A DNA stretch of 64,000 nucleotides from Deltaproteobacteria bacterium (GCA_016219175.1 JACRCD010000086.1:1-64000), one strand, 5' to 3'; numbered from the stretch's first letter, positions 36,451-45,586 are shown. The notes: a model not told the origin generated them from the letters alone. Numbers and translations are program-made.

Positions 36451-36887
36451 GAGTCTACTCCTTTTGTAATTTTTTTTGTTAAAACGTATTGTTGAATTAC
36501 TACAAGCTTTGCATGGAATTTTTCTGCCGGAATCGCTTCTCTCCCGGCATGCTGTCAGCGGATGTCACACGTTGATCGATAATTATTAGCAAAAGGAGGG
36601 CCATGCATACTGAGCGTGGGGTGCGGCGAATTGTCGCGCCAGGAGGGTGTGGTTGTGTATCAGGCTGATATCTTTATTTTATTTCTGATACCCAGCAGGA
36701 AAGATAGGCGTAAATTTTCTTGGGGCATCACTATTGCCGCATTCCGCGGCATTGACGAATTATTTCTTTACCCCGTTTTTTTATGGTCAACCCAGGACAT
36801 GAAATCTTATTGGAAAGGACAAGTCTTGTTCCGCAGGATTGCAGTTTGTGCATTCCCCGCCAGAAGACGCTACCATACTTGTTGGTA
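36451..36887. other. Intergenic region upstream of the peroxidase gene
   Basis: A 437-base gap holding the peroxidase promoter on the minus strand and nothing else that I can support. A plus-strand frame across 36616-36939 is compositionally random, has a GTG start without a ribosome-binding site, and overlaps the next gene, so it is not called. Confidence 0.5.
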
Positions 36888-38342
36888 TTACTTACGCGGC
36901 GGCTCCATGCGGTGGGTTAAGATGGGAGACAGAAAATAGATGAGAAGATAGGTGAGGGCGATGTAGCCGAAGTAAGGGGTGAACAGCGAGATGAGCAGCA
37001 CGATGTTGAGGCGTCTGAACCATGGATTTCTGTCCATGAAACGGCCGATGTGCAGATAATGCACCGGGTAGAGGTTCATGACAAGGGAGGCGACGATCAT
37101 GGTGGCTAAACAAAAAATTCCCCAGAAATGGGCCAGTTCCGCGGAGGCTCCGGCAGCCTGACGGAACATCAGCAGGGGGGCTGTGACCAGCAGGGCGGCG
37201 GCCGGGGTAGGCATGCCCTTGAAAAATCCCGGGATCGGCGAGCGGTCCATGGTGAAATAGATAAGCCGGCCCACACCCATGAGGAAGTACAGGGACGCCA
37301 CAACCGTTACCCATGACTTCTCCAGTCCGAGCTGGGGACAGTCGGTAAGGGTCATATGGAAAATAAGGGCCGGAGCCAGACAGAAGCTGATGCCGTCGGC
37401 AATATCATCCAGCAGGCCGCCCAGAGAGACTCCAGGCGCAATGTTTTCCGGGCGGGGCGGCGGGGTTGTCAAACCAAGCTTGCGGGCCAGAGCCCCGTCC
37501 AGCTTGTCGAAGATAGCCGCGCCAATAAGAAAAAGATAGGCCTGGCGGATCCACCCCTGATGGGCAAAGAGAACCGCCAGAATTCCCATCAGGGCATTCA
37601 TCGCTGTCAGGGCGTTGGGGAAAAAGGAGAGAATCCGTCGCCGCAGCATGTCATCCTCATGACAGACCTCATCAAGAAATATCGTCCCGTATTTCCTGCA
37701 TAAACCGGCAATGGAGCCGAAATTGATGATCAGAAAAATGATTTCGATGATAAAAAATGTCCGCAACGGCAGATTGGCCAGCCAGGAAATGAAGACATAG
37801 ATTGCCGAGGCGCCTTTGCCCGGCAGAAAAAAGGCATGGATATACAGCAGCGCCCCGACAGGGGCTGCCACCATGGTGCGCAGACGGGTGAAGGCTAGGG
37901 TTTCCGATTCGAAGCCCTTCTGGATCGCGCAGCTCCGCATGTAATGGGCGAAGTTGTCGCGGATCAGCACCGTTATGCACAGCAGGAGAACCAGGATGGC
38001 GTGCAGCATCTGGGGGCGGGTATGGTCGGGAGCGATAAATATAAGGCGCCACATCATGCCGACGGAAACAAGCGGAAAAATGGTGGAGTAGACGATTTTG
38101 TCCATAATCCGGTCAGCCAGGTTGGCCAGGGTGGCATGGGGTGGGAAGCGGGCGGCAAACCAGCCGTCGACCACATCGAAAGTCATGGAGATGAGCAGGA
38201 GGAAGACCCCGGTAACATAGAGGGTAAGGCTGCGGTTCCACATAACGGCTATGGCGCATACCATGCCTCCGAAGACAAGCGGCGGCCTGCCGTATATCAG
38301 AAGGGCGGTCAGTTTCTGGGGGAAATTCTTTTTGTTCGGCAT
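36888..38342 (-). CDS. Tandem CDP-alcohol phosphatidyltransferase-like membrane protein
   Basis: 484 residues from ATG 38342; a TTG at 38396 would add 18 polar residues. About 10-12 hydrophobic segments. Two copies of the CDP-alcohol phosphotransferase signature are visible. The second is canonical: D279-x2-D282-G-x2-A-R then G308-x3-D312-x3-D316. The first, D56-x2-D59-G then AR at 64-65, D77 and D81, has one extra residue before AR and Ala instead of Gly ahead of D77, so it may be inactive. The enzyme should move a phospho-alcohol between CDP and a lipid or polyol in the membrane; substrate unknown. It diverges from the chemotaxis receptor gene. Confidence 0.82.
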   Translation of the reverse strand: MPNKKNFPQKLTALLIYGRPPLVFGGMVCAIAVMWNRSLTLYVTGVFLLLISMTFDVVDGWFAARFPPHATLANLADRIMDKIVYSTIFPLVSVGMMWRLIFIAPDHTRPQMLHAILVLLLCITVLIRDNFAHYMRSCAIQKGFESETLAFTRLRTMVAAPVGALLYIHAFFLPGKGASAIYVFISWLANLPLRTFFIIEIIFLIINFGSIAGLCRKYGTIFLDEVCHEDDMLRRRILSFFPNALTAMNALMGILAVLFAHQGWIRQAYLFLIGAAIFDKLDGALARKLGLTTPPPRPENIAPGVSLGGLLDDIADGISFCLAPALIFHMTLTDCPQLGLEKSWVTVVASLYFLMGVGRLIYFTMDRSPIPGFFKGMPTPAAALLVTAPLLMFRQAAGASAELAHFWGIFCLATMIVASLVMNLYPVHYLHIGRFMDRNPWFRRLNIVLLISLFTPYFGYIALTYLLIYFLSPILTHRMEPPRK

Positions 38343-38619
38343 AGCTTTATTACGCTCTGCACCGGCTGCGGCGGTGGTGGTTAAATTCGCTTTCAAGCAT
38401 CGTAAGGAATCCGTAACTTATTCCATATTTTTCATAAAAAAAACAATCCGTCAAATGTAATGCAACATTATACCATGGTTTTCTCCATGGCGGGTATCAA
38501 TTACAGGGAATTTTTCTCTTGCATTACGGGCGTCTATCTGCCCAAGATAACATGAGGAAGTGTGTTGCTGCACAGATTGCCAACACTTGAGAAAAGACCA
38601 TTCACCAATCGGAGTATAT

Positions 38620-40350
38620 ATGTCGGTCAAGCTGAAACTTGGAATAACCACCGGGGCCTTATCGTTGATTATCATCATGATGTTTCTTTTTACCTGGTTG
38701 ACGATAAACAAACAGAAGGATGACGGCCTGCTGATCAATTTGGCGGGGCGGCAGCGCATGCTGTCCCAGAAGATGACCAAGGAGATTCTTGACTTCCAGG
38801 CGTCCCGGGTGAAATCCGGCGCCGGGGATAGCAAAAAGTCGGATGGCATCAACAATACCATGGAGGTTTTTGCGGCCACCTTAAACGGTTTGCTGGAAGG
38901 CGGCAAGGTCCCTCTTGGCGGTGATATGAAAAACACCGAATTCCGGCAGTGCGGGGCCGCGGTTGATCCGGTCCGCGCTCAGTTGACGGAGGTAAACCGG
39001 CTCTGGCAGGATTTTTCCCAGCGCATGCGCAGTGTTTTGGCGAGCCCTGAAGGCAGCGATGCCCATCTTGACTGGATCATGCAAAATAACCTCGCACTCC
39101 TGAAGGAAATGGACAGCGCCGTGGTCATGATGCAGCAGCAGTCTGAAAACAGGGTGAGGACGCTTCTTGTTGAACAGATTGCCGGGGTGGTAACCGGGGT
39201 GGTTTGCATGATTGTGGCCGTCATCACCATAGCAGGCATCATTTCCCGGCTGGATCAGATCGAAAAATGCGCGGCAAAACTTGGCAGCGGTGATTTGACC
39301 GCGGTTTCCGGCTTGAATGGCCGGGGCGAACTGGAAAAAATCGGTCAGGATCTCGACAGGATGAGCGGTGGCCTGCGCTCCATGTTTGTTGATGTGGCCG
39401 GAACATCCAACCGTCTTGACGAGGGGGCCTCCCGCTTGTCCTCCTGTTCGGCTGAGATGAAGGAGCTGTCCGGTGACGCAAATGGAAAGGCCGAGGCTGT
39501 GACCGGGGGGGCGGAGCAGGTGAGCCGCAATATGACAACCCTTTCCCAGGCCGCCGCCGCGGCCAACGGCCGCATGCGGGAGGTGGCTGAGACGGCGCAG
39601 CATTCCGCGGAAAACATCACCACGGTTGCTTCGGCCACGGAAGAGATGAGCGCCACGGTGGCCGAGATTGCCGGGAATGCCGAGAAGGCCAGGACCATAA
39701 CCAACACGGCGGTAACGAATGTGGCCAATGCCACCAAGCGGGTTGACGAATTGGGACAGGCGGCCCAGGAGATCAGTAAGGTCATTGATGTGATTGTCGA
39801 AATTGCTGAACAGACCAAGCTGCTGGCCTTGAATGCCACCATCGAAGCGGCCCGGGCCGGCGAGGCCGGCAAGGGGTTTGCCGTGGTAGCCAGTGAGGTC
39901 AAGGAACTTGCCTCGCAAACCAATAATGCCACCAGCGATATCCGCCACAAGGTTGAGGCCATGCAGAATTCCACCCATAACACCATCAGCGAAATCAAGG
40001 GAATCAATGCCGTTATCACCGAGATCAATGAAATTGTCGTCAATATAGCCGGGGCGGTGGAAGAACAGTCCGTCGCCACCCAGGATATCGCCCAGAACAT
40101 CAGCAGCGCCCTCGACGGGGTGCAGCGCATGAAGGGCACGGCGGTGGGTGTCGCCAAGGATATGGAGCATGTCTCGTCCCAGGTTGTTGAGGCGGCTGAA
40201 TCGAGCAGGATCGTCTCCCATGACATCGGCAGCGTGAAAGGGTCGATAAGCAGTTTGTCCCAGGCCAGCCTGAAGGTGCAGAAGGAGTCAGGTGATCTCG
40301 CCGGCATGAGCAGCGAACTGAAAGGGCTGCTCGGCCGGTTCAGGATTTAG
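38620..40350 (+). CDS. Methyl-accepting chemotaxis protein with PilJ-type sensor
   Basis: 576 residues, ATG 38620 with a GGAG box. Membrane segments at about 8-28 and 187-207. The periplasmic part carries the PilJ/NarX-like motif LINLAGRQRMLSQKMTKE near residues 37-54, repeated less well further on. HAMP-like linker follows, then a full signalling hairpin with the tip VEIAEQTKLLALNATIEAAR and AGKGFAVVASEVKELA. Function: senses a small ligand, possibly through the type-IV-pilus-like four-helix domain, and controls a CheA-type kinase. No other che genes are in the window. The downstream GGDEF gene is 33 bases away and likely co-transcribed. Confidence 0.94.
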   Translation: MSVKLKLGITTGALSLIIIMMFLFTWLTINKQKDDGLLINLAGRQRMLSQKMTKEILDFQASRVKSGAGDSKKSDGINNTMEVFAATLNGLLEGGKVPLGGDMKNTEFRQCGAAVDPVRAQLTEVNRLWQDFSQRMRSVLASPEGSDAHLDWIMQNNLALLKEMDSAVVMMQQQSENRVRTLLVEQIAGVVTGVVCMIVAVITIAGIISRLDQIEKCAAKLGSGDLTAVSGLNGRGELEKIGQDLDRMSGGLRSMFVDVAGTSNRLDEGASRLSSCSAEMKELSGDANGKAEAVTGGAEQVSRNMTTLSQAAAAANGRMREVAETAQHSAENITTVASATEEMSATVAEIAGNAEKARTITNTAVTNVANATKRVDELGQAAQEISKVIDVIVEIAEQTKLLALNATIEAARAGEAGKGFAVVASEVKELASQTNNATSDIRHKVEAMQNSTHNTISEIKGINAVITEINEIVVNIAGAVEEQSVATQDIAQNISSALDGVQRMKGTAVGVAKDMEHVSSQVVEAAESSRIVSHDIGSVKGSISSLSQASLKVQKESGDLAGMSSELKGLLGRFRI

Positions 40351-40383
40351 CTCTATAGGAGCGCTCAGCCACAGCCACGAATT

Positions 40384-41694
40384 ATGATGCGGTCCCTGTC
40401 AATTATCCTCATACTCATCGGTGCGGGCTTCATGTTCGCCTCGGTCATTTTCAGCCTGAAAATGCTGCAAAGTGTTCCGTCAACCTTCCTGAACAGGTGG
40501 AGGGTGCTGACGGCCCTGATGCTTTTTTTTCTCCTCGGCTACCTTACTTTCATTGTGGCGCAGCTGAAACGCCTTCCCCTGCCCGCGGAACTGGTCGCCG
40601 GGGTAGTTTTCCTGGCGGGCGCTGTTTTTGTTTTTCTCATCATTAATCTCACCCGCAATACCGTGGCCAAGATAAGGGAAGGGGAACAGCTGCTGCGCAC
40701 TGCCCGCGATCAGTTGGAGATTCGCGTGGAGCAGCGCACGGAGCAGTTGCAGAAAACCCTCGTGGATCTTGAAAGAGAGGTCAGCGCCCGCAAGAAAGCC
40801 ACCTTCGCCCTGGAAAATGTCAACGCTGAATTGCTGCAGATTCTTAATTGTTCAGCTGACGGCATACGGGTGGTTGATAAAAATTTCATTATTCAGCGCG
40901 TTAACAGCACCTTTGTGAAACTGGCGGGAATTCCGGCTGAGAAGCTGATCGGCATGCGCTGTTATGAAGTCTTCGAGCATGCCGCATGCCGTACCCCGGA
41001 TTGTTCTTTGAGCAGGATTTTGCATGGCGCCCCAGCCGTTGAAAATGAAAAATATCTGTTAAGAAAGGACGGCAAGGTATTTCCCTGCATCGTCACCGCC
41101 TTCCCCTATTGCAGCCCCGGCGGAGAACTGATCGGCACGGTTGAGGGTTTCCGCGATATTTCGCTGCGCAAGCAAATGGAAAACAGGCTGAAGGAGATGT
41201 CCATCACCGATGACCTCACGGGATTGTTGAACAGACGGGGATTTATCGCTGTCGCGGAAAAACATCTGCAGCTTGGTGAGCGCTTTGACCAGACCCTCTA
41301 TCTTCTGTATGCCGATCTTGATAATATGAAATGGATCAATGACAATCTGGGGCATGATGCCGGCGATCTTGCCCTGATGGAAGCGGCGGATGTGTTGAAA
41401 AACACCTTCCGCAAGTCCGACGTCCTGGGTATCGGCAGGCTGGGCGGGGACGAATTCGCCGTGCTCATGCTCAGCAGACCGGTGCCCTGCTGCCACCATC
41501 CGGTTCTGCAGCGGCTCGAAGATCAGATTGCCGGAAGAAACAAAAATCCTGATCGCCGTTACCAGCTCTCGATAAGCGTCGGTGTTGCCGAATATCGTCC
41601 GGAAAGTCCATGTTCGATCGAGGAATTTCTCTCCATGGGGGATGAGGCCATGTATGAATGTAAACGGGAAAGGAAGAAGAATTCGCGGACTTGA
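40384..41694 (+). CDS. Membrane PAS-GGDEF diguanylate cyclase
   Basis: 436 residues. Two or three N-terminal membrane helices (7-25, 42-60, 70-90), a coiled coil (95-150), PAS with a CRTPDC segment (150-265, Cys-containing loop ACRTPDCSLSRI seen in some sensor PAS domains), then GGDEF (275-430) with intact GGDEF in RLGGDEFAVLM. No evident RxxD inhibition site at the standard spacing. The enzyme should make c-di-GMP. It follows the chemotaxis receptor and precedes the MglA gene set after 127 bases with no visible terminator. Confidence 0.92.
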   Translation: MMRSLSIILILIGAGFMFASVIFSLKMLQSVPSTFLNRWRVLTALMLFFLLGYLTFIVAQLKRLPLPAELVAGVVFLAGAVFVFLIINLTRNTVAKIREGEQLLRTARDQLEIRVEQRTEQLQKTLVDLEREVSARKKATFALENVNAELLQILNCSADGIRVVDKNFIIQRVNSTFVKLAGIPAEKLIGMRCYEVFEHAACRTPDCSLSRILHGAPAVENEKYLLRKDGKVFPCIVTAFPYCSPGGELIGTVEGFRDISLRKQMENRLKEMSITDDLTGLLNRRGFIAVAEKHLQLGERFDQTLYLLYADLDNMKWINDNLGHDAGDLALMEAADVLKNTFRKSDVLGIGRLGGDEFAVLMLSRPVPCCHHPVLQRLEDQIAGRNKNPDRRYQLSISVGVAEYRPESPCSIEEFLSMGDEAMYECKRERKKNSRT

Positions 41695-41821
41695 TCAGCC
41701 CTTCTCGCATCCTCTCTTGCCGGGCACATGAAATTCTGCTCGACATTCACCGCCTACTTTGTGCATCATATGTAAAAGGAAGTCTGTAAAAAAGAGAGAT
41801 TTAAGCGGAAAGGATAAATAA

Positions 41822-42211
41822 ATGTACAATGTTTCGCAGGAACAGTTGGAAACCATTGATGTAACACTTAAGGAAGATCTCCTGTCGATCGGGGTGCACT
41901 GTGCGATTGTTATCGATGTGGCGGGCAACACCATTGCCCAGTTGGATGATGGGCACTGTACTTTTGATGTGACATCCTTTGCCGCCCTGGCCGCGGGAAA
42001 TTTTGCCGCGGTGGACGCCATGGCCAAACTGGTGGGGGAACAGCAGTTCTCTCTCCATTTCCACCGCGGGGAAAACGAGAGCATCCATTTCAGCAAGGTG
42101 AATGAGGATATCCTGCTCATCTGCATCTTCGGCCAGGATGTTTCTCTTGGCTTTCTGCGGCTGAAAACGACAGAGGTCATCAATAAGATAAAAATAATCT
42201 GGCAAAGATGA
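41822..42211 (+). CDS. Roadblock/LC7 protein (MglB-like)
   Basis: 129 residues with an AAAGGA box. The fold pattern of roadblock proteins is visible: an N-terminal helix, the strand pair VHCAIVIDVAGNTIAQLDD, the helix FAALAAGNFAAVDAMAKLVG and the strand ILLICIFGQDVSLGFLRLK. It is directly followed by an MglA-type GTPase gene, so by analogy with MglB it probably acts as its GTPase-activating partner or as an adaptor. The protein is cytoplasmic. Confidence 0.88.
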   Translation: MYNVSQEQLETIDVTLKEDLLSIGVHCAIVIDVAGNTIAQLDDGHCTFDVTSFAALAAGNFAAVDAMAKLVGEQQFSLHFHRGENESIHFSKVNEDILLICIFGQDVSLGFLRLKTTEVINKIKIIWQR

Positions 42212-42229
42212 CGGCGTGAGGGGTAACTC

Positions 42230-42835
42230 GTGGGATTTATCAATGTAAAGAAAAAGGAAGTACAGATTAAGATCGTTTATTACGGCCCCGGCCGGGGTGG
42301 GAAAACGACGAATCTTGATTACATCAACAAGAAGTACAAGCAGCGGATAAAAACAGAGATGGTCAGCATCAAAACGCACGGCGACCGGACCCTGTTTTTT
42401 GACTTCCTGCCGGTGGATATCGGCAAAATTCATGGCTTTGACATCAAGATTCAGCTGTATACCGTTCCGGGGCAGGTTAAGTACAATGCCACCCGGAAGC
42501 TGGTGCTCAAAGGTGTGGACGGCATTGTTTTTGTGGCTGATCTGCAGAGGGAAAGAAGGGACAGCAACATAAAGTCCCTTGAGCAGATGAAGGAAAATCT
42601 TTTGACCCACAATAAGGATGCCTTCAAGATCCCCCTTGTCCTGCAATACAATAAAATAGACCTGAAGGATCAGGGAATTCCTCTGCTGAGTGTTGAAGAG
42701 ATGGAGCAGGATCTGAACAGTGAACTGAAGGTCCCCTATTTTGTGGGCAGCGCCTTGACAGGAGATAGCGTGGTGGAAACCCTCAAAAAAATTATCTCGA
42801 TGACCCTCATCTCTTTCCGCAAGGAATTGCAATAG
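42230..42835 (+). CDS. mglA: MglA-like Ras-family GTPase
   Basis: 201 residues, GTG start with GAGGGG box, 18 bases after the roadblock gene. G1: GPGRGGKT at 19-26; G3 is the MglA form TVPGQ at 78-82 in place of DxxGQ; G4: NKID at 141-144; G5-like SALTGD near 175. This is the bacterial small GTPase family that sets cell polarity, gliding and pilus position. Together with the roadblock protein and the next two genes it forms a compact operon. In contrast to Myxococcus, the activator gene precedes and is not adjacent to motility genes. The symbol denotes family membership, not proven orthology. Confidence 0.92.
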   Translation: MGFINVKKKEVQIKIVYYGPGRGGKTTNLDYINKKYKQRIKTEMVSIKTHGDRTLFFDFLPVDIGKIHGFDIKIQLYTVPGQVKYNATRKLVLKGVDGIVFVADLQRERRDSNIKSLEQMKENLLTHNKDAFKIPLVLQYNKIDLKDQGIPLLSVEEMEQDLNSELKVPYFVGSALTGDSVVETLKKIISMTLISFRKELQ

Positions 42836-42845
42836 GAGGCCCATT

Positions 42846-44174
42846 ATGATGCATGGCGCGGAGATCATAAAAGAGCTGAAGGCCGCCATTCTGGCCATTG
42901 AATGGGAAATAACGGATGAGGCCATGGACAACCTGACCCGGGCGATTGAGTCTTTGCAGAAGCGGTGGGCTGGCAAAAAGCCGCTTCTCGTCTGTCTGCA
43001 GGTTCTCGGCACCTTGGGCCAGTATATCAAAAAATCGCGGGAGAGAGCGCATCAGGATGCCATCAATCTGTTGCCGGTAGTTTTTGCCACCCTTGAGACG
43101 GTTGTCACCGATGATGTCATGGATAATGGGCGCAAGATTGTGCTGGTCCGCGAGACGGTGGAAAAATATAACAGGCTGAAAACGGAACTGGCCAAGCCGC
43201 GCAAAACGGTGGCCCGAGAGGTTTTCCACTCGTCCGTGGCTGAAAGAGTCAGGGAAGCGGCCCCGGCCGCGCCAGGGAAAAGCCCCATCCGGGACATTCT
43301 GGATCAGAAGGAGGACCAGGCTGTTGACGGGGCCTTTAATGCCATCTTTCAGGAAATGGTTGGTGATGACCGCAGGGGCGCCCCCGGCCAAAAGGCGCCA
43401 GCGCCTGTCCCGCCCGCCATGCCGTCCGCCGCTCCCCAGGCCGGACCTGACGCCAAGGAAGTGGTTTTGGCCCGGGTTGATGACGAGGAATTTCCGGAGG
43501 CCGATAGTCTGCTGGACGATTTCTTTTCCGAAAGCGGGCTTGATTTTTCCATGGCGGAGGTCAAGGCGGAACCGGTAATGCGCGCCGCGGAAGAGACCGT
43601 GGAGGTGGATCTCGGCCGCATTGAGGTCAAGCGGGAGGATGTCGCCGAGCGCGGGCGGCCTGTCAGTGAGGTTGAAGAGGAAGAGGTTTCCCTCGTTAAA
43701 CTGGAAAGAATCATTCATGCCATGCGCGCCGCGCTCGGCAAATCTCTGTTAACGGACCTGGCGGAGGAAATAGCGAGTCTGCGCAGTCAGTACCCGAATC
43801 ATTTATCCGTGCTTCTCTTTCTGGAGTTCATCGCGTCCCTGGGGCGGCATCTCGACGAACATGGCGATGTGGCCCGTGATCTGTCGCTCAACATGCTGGA
43901 GACCTTTTATGACCGGCTTTCCCATGCCCTTTTTACCATGCAGCCGCAGAAGAATCTGCTGGCCTCGCATCTGGATACGATAAACGATTATGTGACATGG
44001 CAGGCACTGGTTGCCGGAGAACTGGCCGAGGCGCGGACCGTTGCCGCGCCGGCTCCAGTTCAGGAAATGGCCGAAGAGATGTCTGCCGGCATGCTGGCTG
44101 CGGTCAGGGGTGTTGTGCAGCGGGAAGTTGCTGAATTGCGCCGCGAACTGCTGCAGCTCATTAAACAACGATAA
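42846..44174 (+). CDS. Internally duplicated helical protein linked to MglA
   Basis: 442 residues (ATG 42846 after an AGGAGG box, ten bases from the GTPase stop). No family recognised. Residues 7-110 and 285-385 resemble each other: both run as helices with the order SL, LLxxLxxLxSLGxxL, a charged turn, DxxxNLLxxxxxxL and a final helix. A 170-residue linker between them is acidic and Pro-rich with an EEFPEADSLLDDFFSESG patch, likely disordered and an interaction site. The C-terminal 40 residues form a coiled coil. The tight coupling to MglA and roadblock genes suggests a scaffold or effector of that GTPase. Confidence 0.7.
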   Translation: MMHGAEIIKELKAAILAIEWEITDEAMDNLTRAIESLQKRWAGKKPLLVCLQVLGTLGQYIKKSRERAHQDAINLLPVVFATLETVVTDDVMDNGRKIVLVRETVEKYNRLKTELAKPRKTVAREVFHSSVAERVREAAPAAPGKSPIRDILDQKEDQAVDGAFNAIFQEMVGDDRRGAPGQKAPAPVPPAMPSAAPQAGPDAKEVVLARVDDEEFPEADSLLDDFFSESGLDFSMAEVKAEPVMRAAEETVEVDLGRIEVKREDVAERGRPVSEVEEEEVSLVKLERIIHAMRAALGKSLLTDLAEEIASLRSQYPNHLSVLLFLEFIASLGRHLDEHGDVARDLSLNMLETFYDRLSHALFTMQPQKNLLASHLDTINDYVTWQALVAGELAEARTVAAPAPVQEMAEEMSAGMLAAVRGVVQREVAELRRELLQLIKQR

Positions 44175-44197
44175 AGAGAGAAAAAGCAGGCGGATAG

Positions 44198-44395
44198 ATG
44201 CTGGTATTTTGCGAGGAGTGCGGGAAACGCTACGCTTTCCCCCCGGAAGAAATGACCCCCGGCAGCAATACCTTCCGCTGCCGGGAGTGCGGGTTTCTTA
44301 TGACGGTTGCCTTGGCCGGCCAGACCGGCAAGAAGGGCCAGGGGGAATCCGGCCTGAAGCCTGGGAAAAAAGTAAAGAAGGTTCAGGGCGGCTGA
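44198..44395 (+). CDS. Small zinc-ribbon protein
   Basis: 65 residues. Two CxxC pairs: CEEC at 5-8 and CREC at 28-31, spaced as in the MJ0042-type zinc ribbon, with FPPEEMTPG between. The last 25 residues are basic and Gly-rich. It begins 23 bases after the duplicated helical protein, with a GAGAGA/GGCGG region before the ATG, and ends the MglA operon. Similar short ribbons often head larger proteins in this group; this one stands alone. Function unknown. Confidence 0.72.
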   Translation: MLVFCEECGKRYAFPPEEMTPGSNTFRCRECGFLMTVALAGQTGKKGQGESGLKPGKKVKKVQGG

Positions 44396-44422
44396 CCCCC
44401 GTCCCGCGTCTGGGAAAAAATT

Positions 44423-44632
44423 CTAGCATCCTTCAACACCTTTCTTGCTGACGCTTTTCATCTTGACTTCGTCCCCCACCTTAAATTCTCCGCTATTGGA
44501 GCCGCAGTCCAGAATCACCTTGTTTTTTTCAATGGCGACAACCGTGCATTGGCCGCTGGCGGCGTAAAGCGGACCGCTTGCTGCAAAAGCAACAATGATG
44601 GCTGACAACAGGATGCGGATTGTTTTTTTCAT
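44423..44632 (-). CDS. Small secreted protein
   Basis: 69 residues with a signal peptide (residues 1-24, ending YAASG) and an AAGGAG box. The mature part of about 45 residues has two Cys near its middle and ends in Cys (QCTVVAIEKNKVILDCGSNSGEFKVGDEVKMKS), and looks like a small beta-barrel (OB or SH3-like) with GEFKVGDEVKMK as a typical strand-turn. It lies 42 bases downstream of the three-haem cytochrome on the same strand, so the two could form an operon and act together in the periplasm. No family name can be given. Confidence 0.65.
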   Translation of the reverse strand: MKKTIRILLSAIIVAFAASGPLYAASGQCTVVAIEKNKVILDCGSNSGEFKVGDEVKMKSVSKKGVEGC

Positions 44633-44674
44633 GATGTTTCTCCTTGAGGTTTATGATTTTACTTCCCGGCCACA

Positions 44675-45175
44675 TTATTTGCCGTGACATTCATTGCACT
44701 TGACCGGGCCTGAGGTTTCCCCGGCCTTCTCCATGTTTTTGTGACACTCCTGGCAGGTCGCGTGCATGATCTGCCTGTAATCCTTCCCGGTTCCGCTCGC
44801 CTTTAAAGCCGCGGCCAGACGCCGGCATTGATCCGCTGCCGTGATTTCCTCCCTGGATGTGGCCCCCGCATGGCAGGCGCCGCAGGTGAAGGCATCGGGG
44901 TAAGGGTTGGCGCTGAACCCGCTTTTCCCCGGCAGATACTTTTCCGCATGAAATTTATGGCTGAACCCTTTTACCTCCTTGCTGTCTGGGCCGGCATCGG
45001 TTATCTGCGGACAGCTGGCCTGGATGTTGATATCGGTTTTTTCAGGCATCTGTCCGGTCCGGCTCTCTCCGGCGGCAAATAGGGTTCCCGGCGCCACCAG
45101 CAGCATGGCAACCGTCCCGCCTGCAACGAGCAGGCCGCGAAGATTCTTGTTGGCGGTCGCTTGATTTCCGTTCAT
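44675..45175 (-). CDS. Three-haem c-type cytochrome
   Basis: 166 residues, AAGGAG box. The N-terminal hydrophobic stretch (12-34) is a signal peptide ending near LFAAG. Three CxxCH haem sites: 98-102, 141-145 and 160-164; FSHKFH at 71-76 supplies candidate axial histidines. The pattern FSHKFHAEKYL and the spacing recall the class III/cytochrome c7 family. A fourth CxxC-like group (C117) lacks His. It should carry electrons in the periplasm, possibly to the peroxidase or metal-linked respiration; no reductase gene is next to it. Confidence 0.88.
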   Translation of the reverse strand: MNGNQATANKNLRGLLVAGGTVAMLLVAPGTLFAAGESRTGQMPEKTDINIQASCPQITDAGPDSKEVKGFSHKFHAEKYLPGKSGFSANPYPDAFTCGACHAGATSREEITAADQCRRLAAALKASGTGKDYRQIMHATCQECHKNMEKAGETSGPVKCNECHGK

Positions 45176-45371
45176 GTTTTTCTCCTTAAATTTTATTTTG
45201 GTCCCACTCCTGTCACGCTTTATATGAAAGGCCTGTTTTCATGAAACTCTCTTTCATGCGTTGTTGTTCCCGCGTGCGGTGCTGGGGGTTAGTGCAAAGG
45301 TAGACAATCCGAAGTGAAAAAAATAGGGGACATCGGGTGGAATCAGGCGGTTTGCTGTCCGATGTCTGGTA

Positions 45372-45466
45372 GACATATAAGCAAAATCAACAGGTTGCAA
45401 GGACGGGGGGCTAACCAGGCAGGGGAGGGGAGTGAATGGCCGTTGCCTACCCCTTTCGTTTTTTTT
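45372..45466 (+). promoter_or_regulatory. Candidate GEMM-I-type c-di-GMP aptamer and T-tract
   Basis: Between the cytochrome and the XRE gene, in a 403-base gap. The stretch contains AAGCAAAATC, a tetraloop-like AACA, GGTT, then GCAAGGACGGGGGGCTAACC, and later ATGGCCGTTGCC. This resembles the order of GEMM aptamers (GCAAACC, GNRA-loop hairpin, CGCAAAGCnACGGGnCUAA, GCCGGGUUGCC), but the loop is not GNRA and CAAAGC reads CAAGGA. Eight T residues at 45459-45466 could end an attenuator stem. A structural-covariance search would be needed to accept it. Confidence 0.35.
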
Positions 45467-45496
45467 CAGCGATTCGTTTGCCAGGAAGCCAAAGAA

Positions 45497-45586
45497 ATGA
45501 GAAATCCCATGGCGATTGATGAAGAATTGTTTATGATGCACTCATCAAGGTTAATTGAGAAACAACGGATAAAACAGCATGGATGA
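45497..45586 (+). CDS. Possible 29-residue leader ORF coupled to the XRE gene
   Basis: ATG 45497 has an AGGAAG box eight bases upstream, better than that of the following gene. The frame of 29 codons (starting MRNPMAIDEELF) ends at 45586 and overlaps the XRE gene's ATG (45579) by eight bases. It may exist mainly to bring ribosomes to that start. No known small-protein motif. Confidence 0.35.
   Translation: MRNPMAIDEELFMMHSSRLIEKQRIKQHG

Noticed and set aside
36616-36939. 107-codon plus-strand frame with a GTG start
   Set aside because: No ribosome-binding site, random composition, and overlaps the 3' end of the CDP-alcohol transferase gene.
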